From a virus, in the IMG/VR virus record IMGVR_UViG_3300020463_000008, positions 62,001-126,000 of that record: DNA of 64,000 bases; one strand, given 5' to 3'. Below the pieces are notes generated by a model. That model did no database searches. It saw only the letters and a list, made by a program, of their open reading frames with translations, and was not told where the DNA came from. Within the stretch, counting starts at the first letter, position 1. Each line of letters starts with the position of its first letter. Below are positions 48,793 to 59,244 of the stretch, in pieces. Position numbers and translations under genes: made by a program.

Positions 48793-51039
48793 TTAAGCAC
48801 TTCTATAAGTACCTGATCCAATCAGGTGTGAAGCATCAGTAAAATCAGCATGGGTTGCTGTAGTGTATTCACCATCAGTATCTCTTTTAAATAATTTTAA
48901 AGACTGGGAACCACCTTCTATTCTACCCATCATACTTGTTACACCAGAAGCCATTCCTTCAAACCAGATAGGAATGATAGCATCTCCTGAAGCATTAGCC
49001 ACGATTGGTAATACTATTGCTGCATCTCCTGTAGAAGATCCTTTAGCAGTAATAGTCATTTCCATATTCAGCATAACTATATTTCCAACTTTAGTAAAGT
49101 ATGTTGTATTTACAGCTGTCGCTCCAGCATTCATACCAACTTGAGCACCACCAAATCCCATGGAAGTTGCTAATGTACTTTCTCTGTAGTCATCTAGAGT
49201 TTGTGCGTTAGCTGAAGCATTTTGTGATGGTGGAAATTTAATATTTCCTGAAGTAGCAGCAGACATATCTAACTCTGCACCTAATACTAATTGAGCATTA
49301 ATACTTTGAGAAGTACCTGCGTTAGATGCGACTGGAGTATATCCTAAAGAACTCGCCACAGCATCAGATGCCAGCTTCGTACCTGTAATTGTGTTATTGG
49401 CAATCTTAGTGCCTGTCATTGTTAAATCTCTAAATGCGGAGTCAGTTAATGTACCATCTACAAATGCGTTTCTAGATACAGTGCTGAATCCTAAATGCAA
49501 TACTGTCACAGTCACACCAGCTGATAATGGTGTCACTAGTGTTAGTGTCGTACCACTTAAACTATAATGAACTGTATCTGTTTGCACCGAACCATTAATG
49601 ATAACTAATATCGAAGAAACACTTGCTGGTGTTTTCGATAATGTAAATACTGATTGTGAAGCTGTAGATGTAAATTTATCTACAGTAAATGTTTTTAAAT
49701 TTGTTGCTAGTGTATCTTCAGTGACAGATCCAGCAGCAGGAATATTTTGGAAACTTGAACCACCTAAGTGATTGATGTATAAATTTTCTCCAGGTCTTGG
49801 AACACCATTAAAGAATAATCCTTGATTTGGTAAAGTTGTGACAGCATCTACAGTAAATGTTGCTTCATCTCCTACAAAGGTAAGATCTAATTCTGCTTTT
49901 ACTCCAAAAGTATATGCAGAACTATTAATAGCAGTAGTACCATTAGCAACTTTTAAAGTCAAAGATGTATCAGATTCTATACTTAAAACAATACCAATAG
50001 GATTGGTTCCAATAAATAAACTATTCCCTGTTGCCAGTTGACTTGTGAATGTAGTATTAGTACCAGTCACAGTAGCAGAATTTGCTGCAACAGCAACAGT
50101 ACCTGCACCAGCTGTAGGTGCAACACCACCAGTAGTAATAAAGATTGATGGTTTTGATGTATAGCCAGAACCAGCTTCTGTTAATGTCACACCTGTGACA
50201 GCACCACTTCCATCTACACTTGATATACTTGCTGCAGCTTGTAGACCACCTGAGGTGGCATTTTCAATTGCTATGCTAGTAGTCGTAGAGTCATAGTTAG
50301 CTCCACCAGAATCTACTGCGATAGAAGCCACACCTCCATCAGAATTTAATGTGGCAGTAGCAGTTGCGTTAGCACCACTTGCTGAAGAAGTAATTGTGAC
50401 AGCAGGTGCAACTGTATAACCCTTACCAGCTTTGGTGACAGTAATTTCTTGAACAGCACCAGCTGATGAAATAGAAACAGTAGCAGTTGCTCTTTCGTTT
50501 CCTGCAATATTTGGAGCACCAATAAAAATTGTATCAGTGGTAGCATAACCTGAGCCACCACTTTGTAAAATAGAAATACCAGTAATTGTACCAGTAGTAT
50601 ATGTTATTACATCGTCATTATGTTTTTCTTGTGTATCAATACCAGCACTTGGGTTTGGAATATTTAATGTAAATCCAGAAGCAGCAGTTGGTGCAGCTCC
50701 ACCACTAGTAGCAGCAACAACATCTAATATTCCAGTTGATGCGTCTGTGACTAAGAATGTATTTGCACCTTGTGTGACTAAATCTCCACGAGCAGGTTGT
50801 GAAGCACCTGTCGCTAGTGCCAAACTTGAATAAGTTAATCTATAAACATCTTGTATAGTGTATGCATTTACTGGTTCTTGTATTACATTTCCAAGAACAA
50901 CTTGAACATTAGATTCAAATGCTCCAGGAACAAGTTGACTTAATTTATATGCTCTAGTATTACCATCACACTCAAACTCATCTCTAGGACGAGTAAGTGT
51001 AGTGGTTGCATTAATTGTTTGTGAACCAATATATGACAT
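48793..51039 (-). CDS. Tail fibre/adhesin protein, 748 aa, with beta repeats
   Basis: The N-terminus has TTTLTRPRDEFECDGNTRAYKLSQLVPGAFESNVQVVLGNVIQEP, typical of attachment domains of marine phage fibres. Residues about 150-310 hold four GSGYxxxPxV-type repeats (GGSGYATTDTIFIG, GKGYTVAPAVTI, GSGYTSKPSIFI). The later half contains a TLTDSAFRDLTMTGTKIANNTITGTKL helical/beta shaft and a globular head ending LIGSGTYRSA. It is probably a distal adhesin. Confidence 0.72.
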   Translation of the reverse strand: MSYIGSQTINATTTLTRPRDEFECDGNTRAYKLSQLVPGAFESNVQVVLGNVIQEPVNAYTIQDVYRLTYSSLALATGASQPARGDLVTQGANTFLVTDASTGILDVVAATSGGAAPTAASGFTLNIPNPSAGIDTQEKHNDDVITYTTGTITGISILQSGGSGYATTDTIFIGAPNIAGNERATATVSISSAGAVQEITVTKAGKGYTVAPAVTITSSASGANATATATLNSDGGVASIAVDSGGANYDSTTTSIAIENATSGGLQAAASISSVDGSGAVTGVTLTEAGSGYTSKPSIFITTGGVAPTAGAGTVAVAANSATVTGTNTTFTSQLATGNSLFIGTNPIGIVLSIESDTSLTLKVANGTTAINSSAYTFGVKAELDLTFVGDEATFTVDAVTTLPNQGLFFNGVPRPGENLYINHLGGSSFQNIPAAGSVTEDTLATNLKTFTVDKFTSTASQSVFTLSKTPASVSSILVIINGSVQTDTVHYSLSGTTLTLVTPLSAGVTVTVLHLGFSTVSRNAFVDGTLTDSAFRDLTMTGTKIANNTITGTKLASDAVASSLGYTPVASNAGTSQSINAQLVLGAELDMSAATSGNIKFPPSQNASANAQTLDDYRESTLATSMGFGGAQVGMNAGATAVNTTYFTKVGNIVMLNMEMTITAKGSSTGDAAIVLPIVANASGDAIIPIWFEGMASGVTSMMGRIEGGSQSLKLFKRDTDGEYTTATHADFTDASHLIGSGTYRSA

Positions 51040-51052
51040 AGTTTATTTCCTA

Positions 51053-51376
51053 TTATACATCTTCAAGTACTGAAGCAATTACATCTATTGATGCTGCTGC
51101 ATTACTCTTAGCTTTTAAAACTTCGTTTGCTTCTAAAATTATTTTCTGGTTAGAAATTACCTGTAGAGTACCACCAGTTGGGACAGGTGCGTTCTTTACA
51201 ATGTAATATTCTTGTCCGCCAGAATCTATAAAGACATCAGTAGTTATTGTAGCAGATGTAGTGTTGCACACATCGCATTCTATTACGATGCTTTGCTTTA
51301 AGCTGGGAGTCGTATATATAGTGACAGCAGAAGTCCCAACATCTTTTGCTAATCCATTTTTAAAATCATTTGCCAT
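51053..51376 (-). CDS. 107-aa beta-sandwich virion protein
   Basis: The protein starts ANDFKNGLAKDVGTSAVTIYTTPSLKQSIVIECDVCNTTS and continues with short strands (YYIVKNAPVPTGGTLQVISNQKIILEANEVLKAKS). This is a pattern of small phage decoration or fibre-associated proteins in marine T4-like phages. There is one CxxC. The exact place in the virion is unknown. Confidence 0.55.
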   Translation of the reverse strand: MANDFKNGLAKDVGTSAVTIYTTPSLKQSIVIECDVCNTTSATITTDVFIDSGGQEYYIVKNAPVPTGGTLQVISNQKIILEANEVLKAKSNAAASIDVIASVLEDV

Positions 51377-51398
51377 GAGTTTTCCCTTTTCTTAAAGA

Positions 51399-51608
51399 CT
51401 AACCAAGTGCAATACTAATTGCTATTGAATAATCTCTTGCGTTATTTACTGAAGAAACTAAATCAGCTTCCCCATTTTGTAATAGTGCTAAGTCACCAAT
51501 CTTATTTTCTTGATTGTTGCCCTTAGTAATATTCAAATTTGTTTTGACTCGCCACTGGTCGAAAGTTTCGCTTTGACTTACTACCACGACTGCAGCTTCT
51601 AATGCCAT
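51399..51608 (-). CDS. 69-aa fibre-associated protein with SIALG tail
   Basis: It has FDQWRVKTNLNI, a motif near the start of several marine phage fibre proteins, and LLQNGEADLVSSVN. The tail YSIAISIALG matches the ends of the 671-aa and 76-aa proteins. It could be a stand-alone fibre cap or a docking peptide. Its ATG overlaps the preceding stop at 51608. Confidence 0.55.
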   Translation of the reverse strand: MALEAAVVVVSQSETFDQWRVKTNLNITKGNNQENKIGDLALLQNGEADLVSSVNNARDYSIAISIALG

Positions 51609-51841
51609 TATTTATCTCCTGTTAGTTTAATTAACATTTTTTTAATATCTGATATATCATCTTTTAAAGTATTTATTTCATTTTTCATAGCTTCTTTTTC
51701 AGCAAGTTCTGCTATTTTACTTTTTTGATGTTCTTTATATCTATTGTAAGCAGTAGTATTCGTATTAATTATTGCTTTACTATGCTCATCCTTTTTTAAA
51801 TCTGGTTCGCCTTCAATTTTTGTTCCTACAAACATACTCAC
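51608..51841 (-). CDS. 77-aa coiled-coil protein
   Basis: The first 30 residues are polar, and residues 35-75 form a predicted helix (KSKIAELAEKEAMKNEIN, then LKDDISDIKKMLIKL) with heptad-like leucine/isoleucine spacing. It may be a trimeric coiled-coil accessory of the fibre. It is coupled to the next gene by overlap and lies 2 bp below the 2447-aa gene. Confidence 0.5.
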   Translation of the reverse strand: MSMFVGTKIEGEPDLKKDEHSKAIINTNTTAYNRYKEHQKSKIAELAEKEAMKNEINTLKDDISDIKKMLIKLTGDK

Positions 51842-51843
51842 CT

Positions 51844-54800
51844 CTAACTATGTGCGATTAATCTAAATGCCTGAACTTTCGGAACATAAGTTGTATCTGT
51901 AGATTTCATTACAATTTTAACAACCACTTTCGTAAAGTCAGGAATATCGTTTACTATAATATTTCTTTCTCTAAAATTCTCACCTGAATCTTTTGATGCT
52001 ACATTAAATCCACTATCTATCCAATTAAGTGTATCTGGATTAGTATCTCCAGAGAATGCTTTATAGTAAACATCTATATCAGTGGACTTAGGAATATAAG
52101 CATCAAAGGTAATATTTAATGCATCAGCTGGATTAGCAAGCTCTAGTGTTCTAGTTATATAGTTTGCTAAATTAGTAGCACCAACTGGAGCAGTATCAGA
52201 AACAAACTCTTCCATAGTAGAGAAGTTCCAAGTAGAAGCAGAAATATCTTTTCTTATTACAATATTTTTTGCAGTAAGTGCAGTTGTTGCATTAGCAGCC
52301 AATGCTATGTTTGTACCATTTACTGATGCGACTGTACCAAGAATAGTTTTATTAAATACTTGTACACCACCAACAGTAGCAAGCGAACCTGGACCATCAG
52401 CATCTTCTACAACTAGTATATCACCAGCTACAAGTTTTCCATCAACAGAACCAGATGCTGTCACATTAATTGAACTTGTTGCTGCTGTCACAGTAAATCC
52501 TGCAACTTGCTCAGTAAAGTTTTGAGCAACATCAAGTTTAATATCATTCGCTTCACTGAAGCTGAAGTTTGAAGTTTTATTAATTGTGACTTTATCTAAT
52601 TCTTCGTTTCCACCGAATGGTAGCGTGTCAGCAGTAGTGCTAACTGATTCTACATCAATAGCACCATTTAATTCTGAGTGAATATTTGTTAAGTATAATT
52701 GACTTCCAGCAATAACATTGTCAAGTAGATTATCAATCGCATCTATATTTGACTCAACACCTTTTGCTCCATGTTTGAATGTAATAACTGGATCAGAAGT
52801 AATTTGGAAAGTAGAAGCAGTAGAAACTTGAGCAGTGTTAGCACAAAGTGTTATGCTCGTATTACTACTGATTGTTTTTACTCTACCTAATGCACCAGCA
52901 CTAGTTGTTAATGTATCGCCAACTGAAACTTGTGTTGTGAATGAAGTACCTGAACCAGTCACAGTAGGACTAGCAGAAGTTGTAGATACAGTTCCTGTTC
53001 CTGAACTTGTAGATAATGCTAATCCAATATCACCAGTATTAATTAATTTTTTCTGGTCAATAGATGGAACATTTATAGCAGTACTTGAACTGTCAACTAA
53101 ATTAGAAATTGCATATCCCCCAAGTTTTTGTAAGTCAAGAATTGGTGAAACATTTTTATTACTTGTACTCATCGTAGCATTAAATGTTAATGTCGGAGTT
53201 TTAATTAGTGGAGTTGATGATACAGTAGTTTGGTTCTCAAAACTTTTAACAACTTTTCTATTTTCAAAATTATAAGTTGCGTTTGGAACAATAGGTTTAT
53301 CTCCACTTGCAGTTCCTGCTAGACTTGTAGAATTTACAGTGTACGCAAGTTTACAATCATCGAAATCTAAATCTTCTGTTTTAAGATATAAAGCATCAGC
53401 AGTAAGTTGTCTAGATGCCATTACAACTGAACCACCATATCTACCAGTAATAAAGTCAGCAGTTGTTCCATCTAGTATATCATTATTTTGTGCGTCAACT
53501 GTTTCTAAGTCAATTACATAAGAATCTTTTTGTAGTCCATTTGTTTGTATAGTGTGAGCACCATTTAATAAATCTTGACTCGCACCTAGAGTAGTAGAGT
53601 TTGCTCCATATAATCCATTGGCAACTCCAGATATCATTACTATATCGTTTGCTGAGAAACCATGGTTTCTTTGATGTACTCTAACTAATTCTGAACCATT
53701 AGTAAATTGGAAAGGATCTTTATTAAGTAGTTTTGTTTCAGCAGGGTTTGCTTTTAATTGAACTACTCCATTTGTATCAGCAGTAAACGATGCTTGGTTT
53801 AAATTAAATTTAAGATCTAGTAAAGGATTTATTTCAAACTCTCTAGAGTTTTGTGATAAGTAAAGCGAACCAGTTAGTGGCTGAATGCCTACAATGTTTT
53901 CAGTAAGTAAATCAGTTCCACCTAATTCAGAAATATATGCTTCGCATCCTGGCTCATCAACTTTACATACTAGAGCATAACTTTCATTTTCTTGTAAATA
54001 AATTGGTGCTTTAAATTTAAAGTTGGTTGCCACAGATCCATTTGTACTAGTAGTTATATCTGCAGGTTGTAATATTACTTGAGAGAATGGAAGTATCTTA
54101 GTAGAAGGCACTTCATTATCAGTAGTTCTAATTTCTACATAGATTGGTCTTTCACCTGCTTGCTTAAAGTATAAGTCAACAGATGTAACAAATGCACCAC
54201 CATCAGATTGAACAACGAAAGTTTGAGCGAGAGGATCATGACCTTGACCACCTCCATTGCCACTACCTCCGCCACCTCCTCCTCCTCCGCCAGCAACACG
54301 GATTCGGTTAGAAGAAATTAATCTGTTTGAAACAGAAGATCTTCTAATAGGTTGAGATTGGAATAGTCTATCTTCAACGAAACTTAAATTTCTTGAAGAG
54401 ACAACAGTTCTTTCTTTTGCTAACTGCATACCATTAGCAGTAAATAATGCTGAACCAAACGAATCAAAGTCTGCATCAGTATTAGAAATATTATCAGAAA
54501 GTTTTATACTTCTTTCACCAGTTCTATATCTACCAGCAGGAATATAAAGAACAGCATTCAATGCTCCCTCTTTATCTGATACTATACTTCCACCAGTAGC
54601 TTTCATTGTAGGAGCAGTAGTGCTTACTGTACTTCCATTAATAGATGTTAGTGTAAGAGTATTCTTAGCACCTAATCCAATGTCAGCAGTACCTGTGACT
54701 TGTTCAGAAACAGCGAAACCATTTTTAACATTTGTGACATGTACATCTCGTACAGTAGCAGAATCTTTTACACCAGCATAAGATATAATTGCTGAAGCAG

Positions 54801-57800
54801 TTAGTCTTTGTAATTTACCACCATCAGTTCCAGTATAAGCAGAAGTTCTTGCATAAGAATCGAATGCTGAAACATTTGTACCATCTAGATTTGCTAGAGT
54901 AATAGTAGTTCCTGACACTGCAGTAATTTTAAAGTATTTTCTATTTAATTGTTTTGAGTGATTGCTTCCAAGAGTAGTAATAGTTGAAGATATATTTTGT
55001 TCTATATCTCTATTGTTAGTTGCGTTAGTTCCTCTTGTAGCATTTAAGTTATATAAGAAAACATGATGTCCTGGATTTAAACCAGTAGCATCTTGAACTG
55101 TTAAGTTAAAACTTGGTGCACCATCAGCAGAAGTAATATGAGTAATCGTATCAATTCTTGCTGCAGTGTGAGTAGCATTTTTAATTACATCACCAAAGTT
55201 AAATGCGTTTACAATTTTACCATCGTAAGCTCTAGCAGGATCGTCTGCTAATAATCCAGTTGATAATTTTTCTGGTTCAAGGATAGGTGTAGTTGTACTA
55301 GCAACCTGTGTGACTTTAAATATGTCAGATGGTTTTACATAATTGGTATCAACTCTTTCACCATCAATGAATACAAAATATTGAGAATTAGGTTTAGAGT
55401 TTCTAGCATCAATATTAATTACCTCATCTTTAATGTAAGGTATGTATGACATGTCAACAACTTTGTCACCATAGTTTTGTGAGTTAGTTGTTGTAGATAT
55501 AGTAGTTCTTGTACCACCTCTTGTTCTGTTTCCTGTTTCAGTAGTAGTCACAGATTGGAAAGTATTGGTAGTTTGGAACTGACCAGATCTAGTGGTACTA
55601 GAGAATGCTCCTCCAGCTTGACTTGAAGAACCAGTCCAGTTATCTGCCCACTCATTCCAGTTAGTACCAGTGACTCCAGTTTGTTCAGCTAAGAATCTAA
55701 TAGCATCTGAGTTATTATCATCTTGCACTGTAAGGTCTGGTCGTCTATCTACATCTTTCCAGATACTTGACTCTGGGAATAAGTTTACTTCAACTTTATA
55801 AGCACCGATCTTATATGGGTTTACATCAAGAGCTCTAGTAGCATTTGGATTGCTTACCATACTTGTCTCAGTATATGGAAGTGTTATTAGATCTCCAGTT
55901 TTAGTATATCCTCTTGTTGCTCTTTGAGTAGTGTTTGAAATATTTTCTATAACTGTTAATACATCTGTAAAGTGAGCTGGTCTTAGTGTTCTGTTTTTCT
56001 TATCTATAGAAACATTATAATCTTCTGACTTAACATTACCTACACCATGACCAGTAAAGTCATCAACTACAAATCCATTTTTAAATCTATCTAATCCAGT
56101 AGCAGCATCTTTTATTGCTGTTGATTTTGTATCTTTTTCTAGTAGTGATAATGAAGTATAATATTCTAGATTTTTAATTCTACTTTCAAGAGCACCAATA
56201 TCTCTCATAGTATATCTTCTATTATCTCTTTGATAAACTTTTACATCTCCAACTTTTTTAGTGTATGGTGGAATTTTCATAGTAGCAAGTACCAATCCTT
56301 GTTTAGGATCTTCTGGTTCTTGCGGAGTTTCAGCAGGTTGTCCTGCTACTATTTGAATAGTGCCTTTACTTGATATTGAAACTTTATCCCATCTACCAAC
56401 ATAGAATGCAACTGGTGTTGTTAAGTCTGTACCAATCTTAGGTATCTCAGGAGAAAATGTATTAGAGCCTGAAATAACTGGACGATAATCTACAGTATCA
56501 TGTAAATCAATAGTTGTAGTATTTCCTGATTCGTCTTGGTATTCGAAACTTGGAATATCTGCATAGTCAATTGCTGAGTAAGAATCAACTGAGAAGAAGT
56601 TTCCTGAACCAGTATAAGCAAAATATCTATAAGTGACTTTTATTGCTCCAGTAGGAACTGGTGCACCAGACTTTAATCTTAGTCTTGCTTTTTGATAGTG
56701 AGTTAATCTTTGTCCTGAATCTAATTCGTAGTTTGCTGTAATATCTACAGCTGTCACATCAGAGTGAGCAGTAAAGTTTCCTGGAACCATAGTCACTGAT
56801 GTAATATCAATACCATCAGCATAAGATAATTCTATTTCAGGTTTTACAACATTTGTTTTTCCAGTAAATACTTCAGCAGATGTAGATCGTACTTTTGTTT
56901 TTTCAGTTGCTGCAGCATTTACTTGAAGAACTGAAGTGTATAATGTACAGGATGTACCATTTGTTCCTGCAGCAATCGTCACTTCTTTTCTATTAGCATC
57001 ATCATCGAAAGTAATATCAGCAGCAGATATATTAATTACTGCTCCAGTATCATTTCTGATTAATGTATAGTTAGATAATTCTGTATCAGATAAGAAAGTT
57101 TCATTAACATTACTTAATGTCATAACGAAATCTCCACTACCTGTGGTTGTATTAGTATTCACTCGTCTTACAGTATGAATAGTTTGTTCTAATGTATCAG
57201 TAGCATTACTTGAGTCAAAACCTTTTAATGATTTTGTAAATTGGAATCCTGTTGGGTATAGTAGTGAATTATATTGTGGCTCTTTTAATTGAGCACGACC
57301 TAGAGATATTGATACTCCAGTTAATCCAGTATTATCTGAGTTAGATGGTCTTTGTACTGTAGCAGATATTTGACTTGCAATAGCTGTCACGAAACCAACA
57401 GTTTGTCCAGAGTGTACTATTGCGTCTCCAACTTTTAATTCGTTTTGAAATAATGTACCAACACCAGTCATAGTAGCAGCAGTTCCACCACTTTGTGCTG
57501 GTAGTGATATAGATCCTGATAAATTAATTGGATCGCTATCTGCACTAGGATCTACTTCTGCGTAGAAATCTGCAGTACCTGTTATTGCTCCATTACTTGA
57601 ACTAGCAATCCAAGTGACATCACGAGCGAACGATTTTCCTTCGTTCATTGAAACATTAAATAAACTTGTTTTAAATGTTGGTGAAGAATATGAACCATTA
57701 TGTAATTGGAAACTTCTAATGAAAGCAGTACCAACTAATCCTGAATAAGATGAGAGTGCACTTGTTGGTGCACTATAAGCTGATACACCTGAACTTAACC

Positions 57801-59187
57801 ATGCAGCTCCACTAGTATCAAATAAAAATACTTTTTCAAAACTATTTACAGCTGGTGCTTTACTAATATTTCTAGCAATAAAGTAATTACCTATTGAAGT
57901 TCCTACAGGCTGACTTGCTTCTCTTATAACTGAATTGTTTTCGCTTGTAGTTCCACCAACAGTAGTTGGTCTAGATTTATCAACAGCATAATAAGTTGTT
58001 TGAGTTGCCTCAACTTCGAATCCTTCAACATATGCTTTTCCAGGATCTACTACAACAGCAAACTTATCTGTATCGCCATAAGTAGCAGTAGCATCATAAG
58101 ATGATGATGTAGTTCCAGGAGATGCTTGATAAACACCTACCCCAGATCCATCATCTAAATGTTCTTTGATTGATAATTTGAATTTGTTTGTTTCGTAAGA
58201 ACCTGACTCATCAAAAGTTCTTCGTGCTAAAGTTTTTTCTAACTCAGCATAACTTGCTCTTTCAACTTTTTGTTGAGTGATACCATCTTTAACTCTAATC
58301 AACTCAACAAATTTAATTGAGTCAGTACCAGTTAGTGGAAGTCTTTTTAATCCTAATGATATTTTATATCTATGAGCTCCAGGTGCAGCAAAGTTATTTG
58401 TGCCTTGGGCATTATCGTTAAGAGTAGTATCTTCCTCTGGAGTCACTACATCTTCTGTGACTTCAAATCCTACTCTATTAGATGGGGTTGTATCAAATCT
58501 TGATATGTATAAATGGATCTCAGCATTTTGTACAAAGAATCCATCTATGTAATAAATTCCTTCTCGTACTTCTACTCTATATGATTTACCAAGTACATCA
58601 GTTGATGCGTTCTCTGTATAAGTTGTACCAACATTACCATTGTCACCAAACGATTTGATTGTGACTTTAATGTCAGTTGCTTGGTTAGCAGTAAGTCTGA
58701 AGTTTGTAGTTGTACTATTATCAACAGCAGTTGCAACGATCTCTTCACCAGCAACAAACTTTTTAGTTGTTCCTGATGTACCTGAGTCCATCATAGTAAA
58801 GTGTAGCGATGGTATCGTACTATCGCCAGCTACCATACAAGAACATTCTGAAGTATCTTCTACTAGAGCTTTCGCTCCAGAAGTTTGACCAGTAATTATT
58901 TTATCTTTAAATTGAGTTAGATAGGTTGTGACAGCATCTCCATCTTGTAAGTCATTCAACTTCATGAAGTTTACTTCACTGTTCACATTTACAGATCCAG
59001 GAATAACCATACTTCCATTTTCGAAAATATGGTTTCCAAATCTTGAGACCTGTCGTTGTAAGATTGTTTGAAGAGTAGTTAGCTCTCTTGCTTGTACTGA
59101 ATATCCAGGACGAAATAGTACACGCAAGAAATCTTTACTAGTATCATAATCATCGTAGTATGGACTTACATTGAAATTTATTGTCAT
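51844..59187 (-). CDS. Giant DUF4815-type baseplate/tail protein, 2447 aa
   Basis: The N-terminus (FNVSPYYDDYDTSKDFLRVLFRPGYSVQARELTTLQTILQRQVSRFGNHIFENG) is the DUF4815 signature of large marine phage tail proteins. A Gly-rich hinge (about nine consecutive Gly near residue 1635) precedes DPLAQTFVV near 1650, which opens a jelly-roll-like region (FVTSVDLYFKQAG..PIYVEIR). The C-terminal 700 residues have beta modules. Position after gp8 matches the gp9-gp12 region of T4, so it may stand in for gp10-type wedge proteins or fibre bases. No enzymatic domain is visible. Confidence 0.8.
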   Translation of the reverse strand: MTINFNVSPYYDDYDTSKDFLRVLFRPGYSVQARELTTLQTILQRQVSRFGNHIFENGSMVIPGSVNVNSEVNFMKLNDLQDGDAVTTYLTQFKDKIITGQTSGAKALVEDTSECSCMVAGDSTIPSLHFTMMDSGTSGTTKKFVAGEEIVATAVDNSTTTNFRLTANQATDIKVTIKSFGDNGNVGTTYTENASTDVLGKSYRVEVREGIYYIDGFFVQNAEIHLYISRFDTTPSNRVGFEVTEDVVTPEEDTTLNDNAQGTNNFAAPGAHRYKISLGLKRLPLTGTDSIKFVELIRVKDGITQQKVERASYAELEKTLARRTFDESGSYETNKFKLSIKEHLDDGSGVGVYQASPGTTSSSYDATATYGDTDKFAVVVDPGKAYVEGFEVEATQTTYYAVDKSRPTTVGGTTSENNSVIREASQPVGTSIGNYFIARNISKAPAVNSFEKVFLFDTSGAAWLSSGVSAYSAPTSALSSYSGLVGTAFIRSFQLHNGSYSSPTFKTSLFNVSMNEGKSFARDVTWIASSSNGAITGTADFYAEVDPSADSDPINLSGSISLPAQSGGTAATMTGVGTLFQNELKVGDAIVHSGQTVGFVTAIASQISATVQRPSNSDNTGLTGVSISLGRAQLKEPQYNSLLYPTGFQFTKSLKGFDSSNATDTLEQTIHTVRRVNTNTTTGSGDFVMTLSNVNETFLSDTELSNYTLIRNDTGAVINISAADITFDDDANRKEVTIAAGTNGTSCTLYTSVLQVNAAATEKTKVRSTSAEVFTGKTNVVKPEIELSYADGIDITSVTMVPGNFTAHSDVTAVDITANYELDSGQRLTHYQKARLRLKSGAPVPTGAIKVTYRYFAYTGSGNFFSVDSYSAIDYADIPSFEYQDESGNTTTIDLHDTVDYRPVISGSNTFSPEIPKIGTDLTTPVAFYVGRWDKVSISSKGTIQIVAGQPAETPQEPEDPKQGLVLATMKIPPYTKKVGDVKVYQRDNRRYTMRDIGALESRIKNLEYYTSLSLLEKDTKSTAIKDAATGLDRFKNGFVVDDFTGHGVGNVKSEDYNVSIDKKNRTLRPAHFTDVLTVIENISNTTQRATRGYTKTGDLITLPYTETSMVSNPNATRALDVNPYKIGAYKVEVNLFPESSIWKDVDRRPDLTVQDDNNSDAIRFLAEQTGVTGTNWNEWADNWTGSSSQAGGAFSSTTRSGQFQTTNTFQSVTTTETGNRTRGGTRTTISTTTNSQNYGDKVVDMSYIPYIKDEVINIDARNSKPNSQYFVFIDGERVDTNYVKPSDIFKVTQVASTTTPILEPEKLSTGLLADDPARAYDGKIVNAFNFGDVIKNATHTAARIDTITHITSADGAPSFNLTVQDATGLNPGHHVFLYNLNATRGTNATNNRDIEQNISSTITTLGSNHSKQLNRKYFKITAVSGTTITLANLDGTNVSAFDSYARTSAYTGTDGGKLQRLTASAIISYAGVKDSATVRDVHVTNVKNGFAVSEQVTGTADIGLGAKNTLTLTSINGSTVSTTAPTMKATGGSIVSDKEGALNAVLYIPAGRYRTGERSIKLSDNISNTDADFDSFGSALFTANGMQLAKERTVVSSRNLSFVEDRLFQSQPIRRSSVSNRLISSNRIRVAGGGGGGGGGSGNGGGQGHDPLAQTFVVQSDGGAFVTSVDLYFKQAGERPIYVEIRTTDNEVPSTKILPFSQVILQPADITTSTNGSVATNFKFKAPIYLQENESYALVCKVDEPGCEAYISELGGTDLLTENIVGIQPLTGSLYLSQNSREFEINPLLDLKFNLNQASFTADTNGVVQLKANPAETKLLNKDPFQFTNGSELVRVHQRNHGFSANDIVMISGVANGLYGANSTTLGASQDLLNGAHTIQTNGLQKDSYVIDLETVDAQNNDILDGTTADFITGRYGGSVVMASRQLTADALYLKTEDLDFDDCKLAYTVNSTSLAGTASGDKPIVPNATYNFENRKVVKSFENQTTVSSTPLIKTPTLTFNATMSTSNKNVSPILDLQKLGGYAISNLVDSSSTAINVPSIDQKKLINTGDIGLALSTSSGTGTVSTTSASPTVTGSGTSFTTQVSVGDTLTTSAGALGRVKTISSNTSITLCANTAQVSTASTFQITSDPVITFKHGAKGVESNIDAIDNLLDNVIAGSQLYLTNIHSELNGAIDVESVSTTADTLPFGGNEELDKVTINKTSNFSFSEANDIKLDVAQNFTEQVAGFTVTAATSSINVTASGSVDGKLVAGDILVVEDADGPGSLATVGGVQVFNKTILGTVASVNGTNIALAANATTALTAKNIVIRKDISASTWNFSTMEEFVSDTAPVGATNLANYITRTLELANPADALNITFDAYIPKSTDIDVYYKAFSGDTNPDTLNWIDSGFNVASKDSGENFRERNIIVNDIPDFTKVVVKIVMKSTDTTYVPKVQAFRLIAHS

Positions 59188-59221
59188 CTATCTTTTCTCT
59201 TTTTAGTTAGTGATTGAAGTT

Positions 59222-59238
59222 GTAGTCATATAGACTAC
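59222..59238 (-). other. Small hairpin in the gap between genes 8 and the 2447-aa gene
   Basis: GTAGTC / GACTAC stem of 6 bp with a 5-nt AT loop on either strand. There is no T run behind it, so it is more likely an RNA-processing or stability element than a terminator. The rest of the gap holds only a ribosome site. Confidence 0.3.
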
Positions 59239-59244
59239 TTATAA

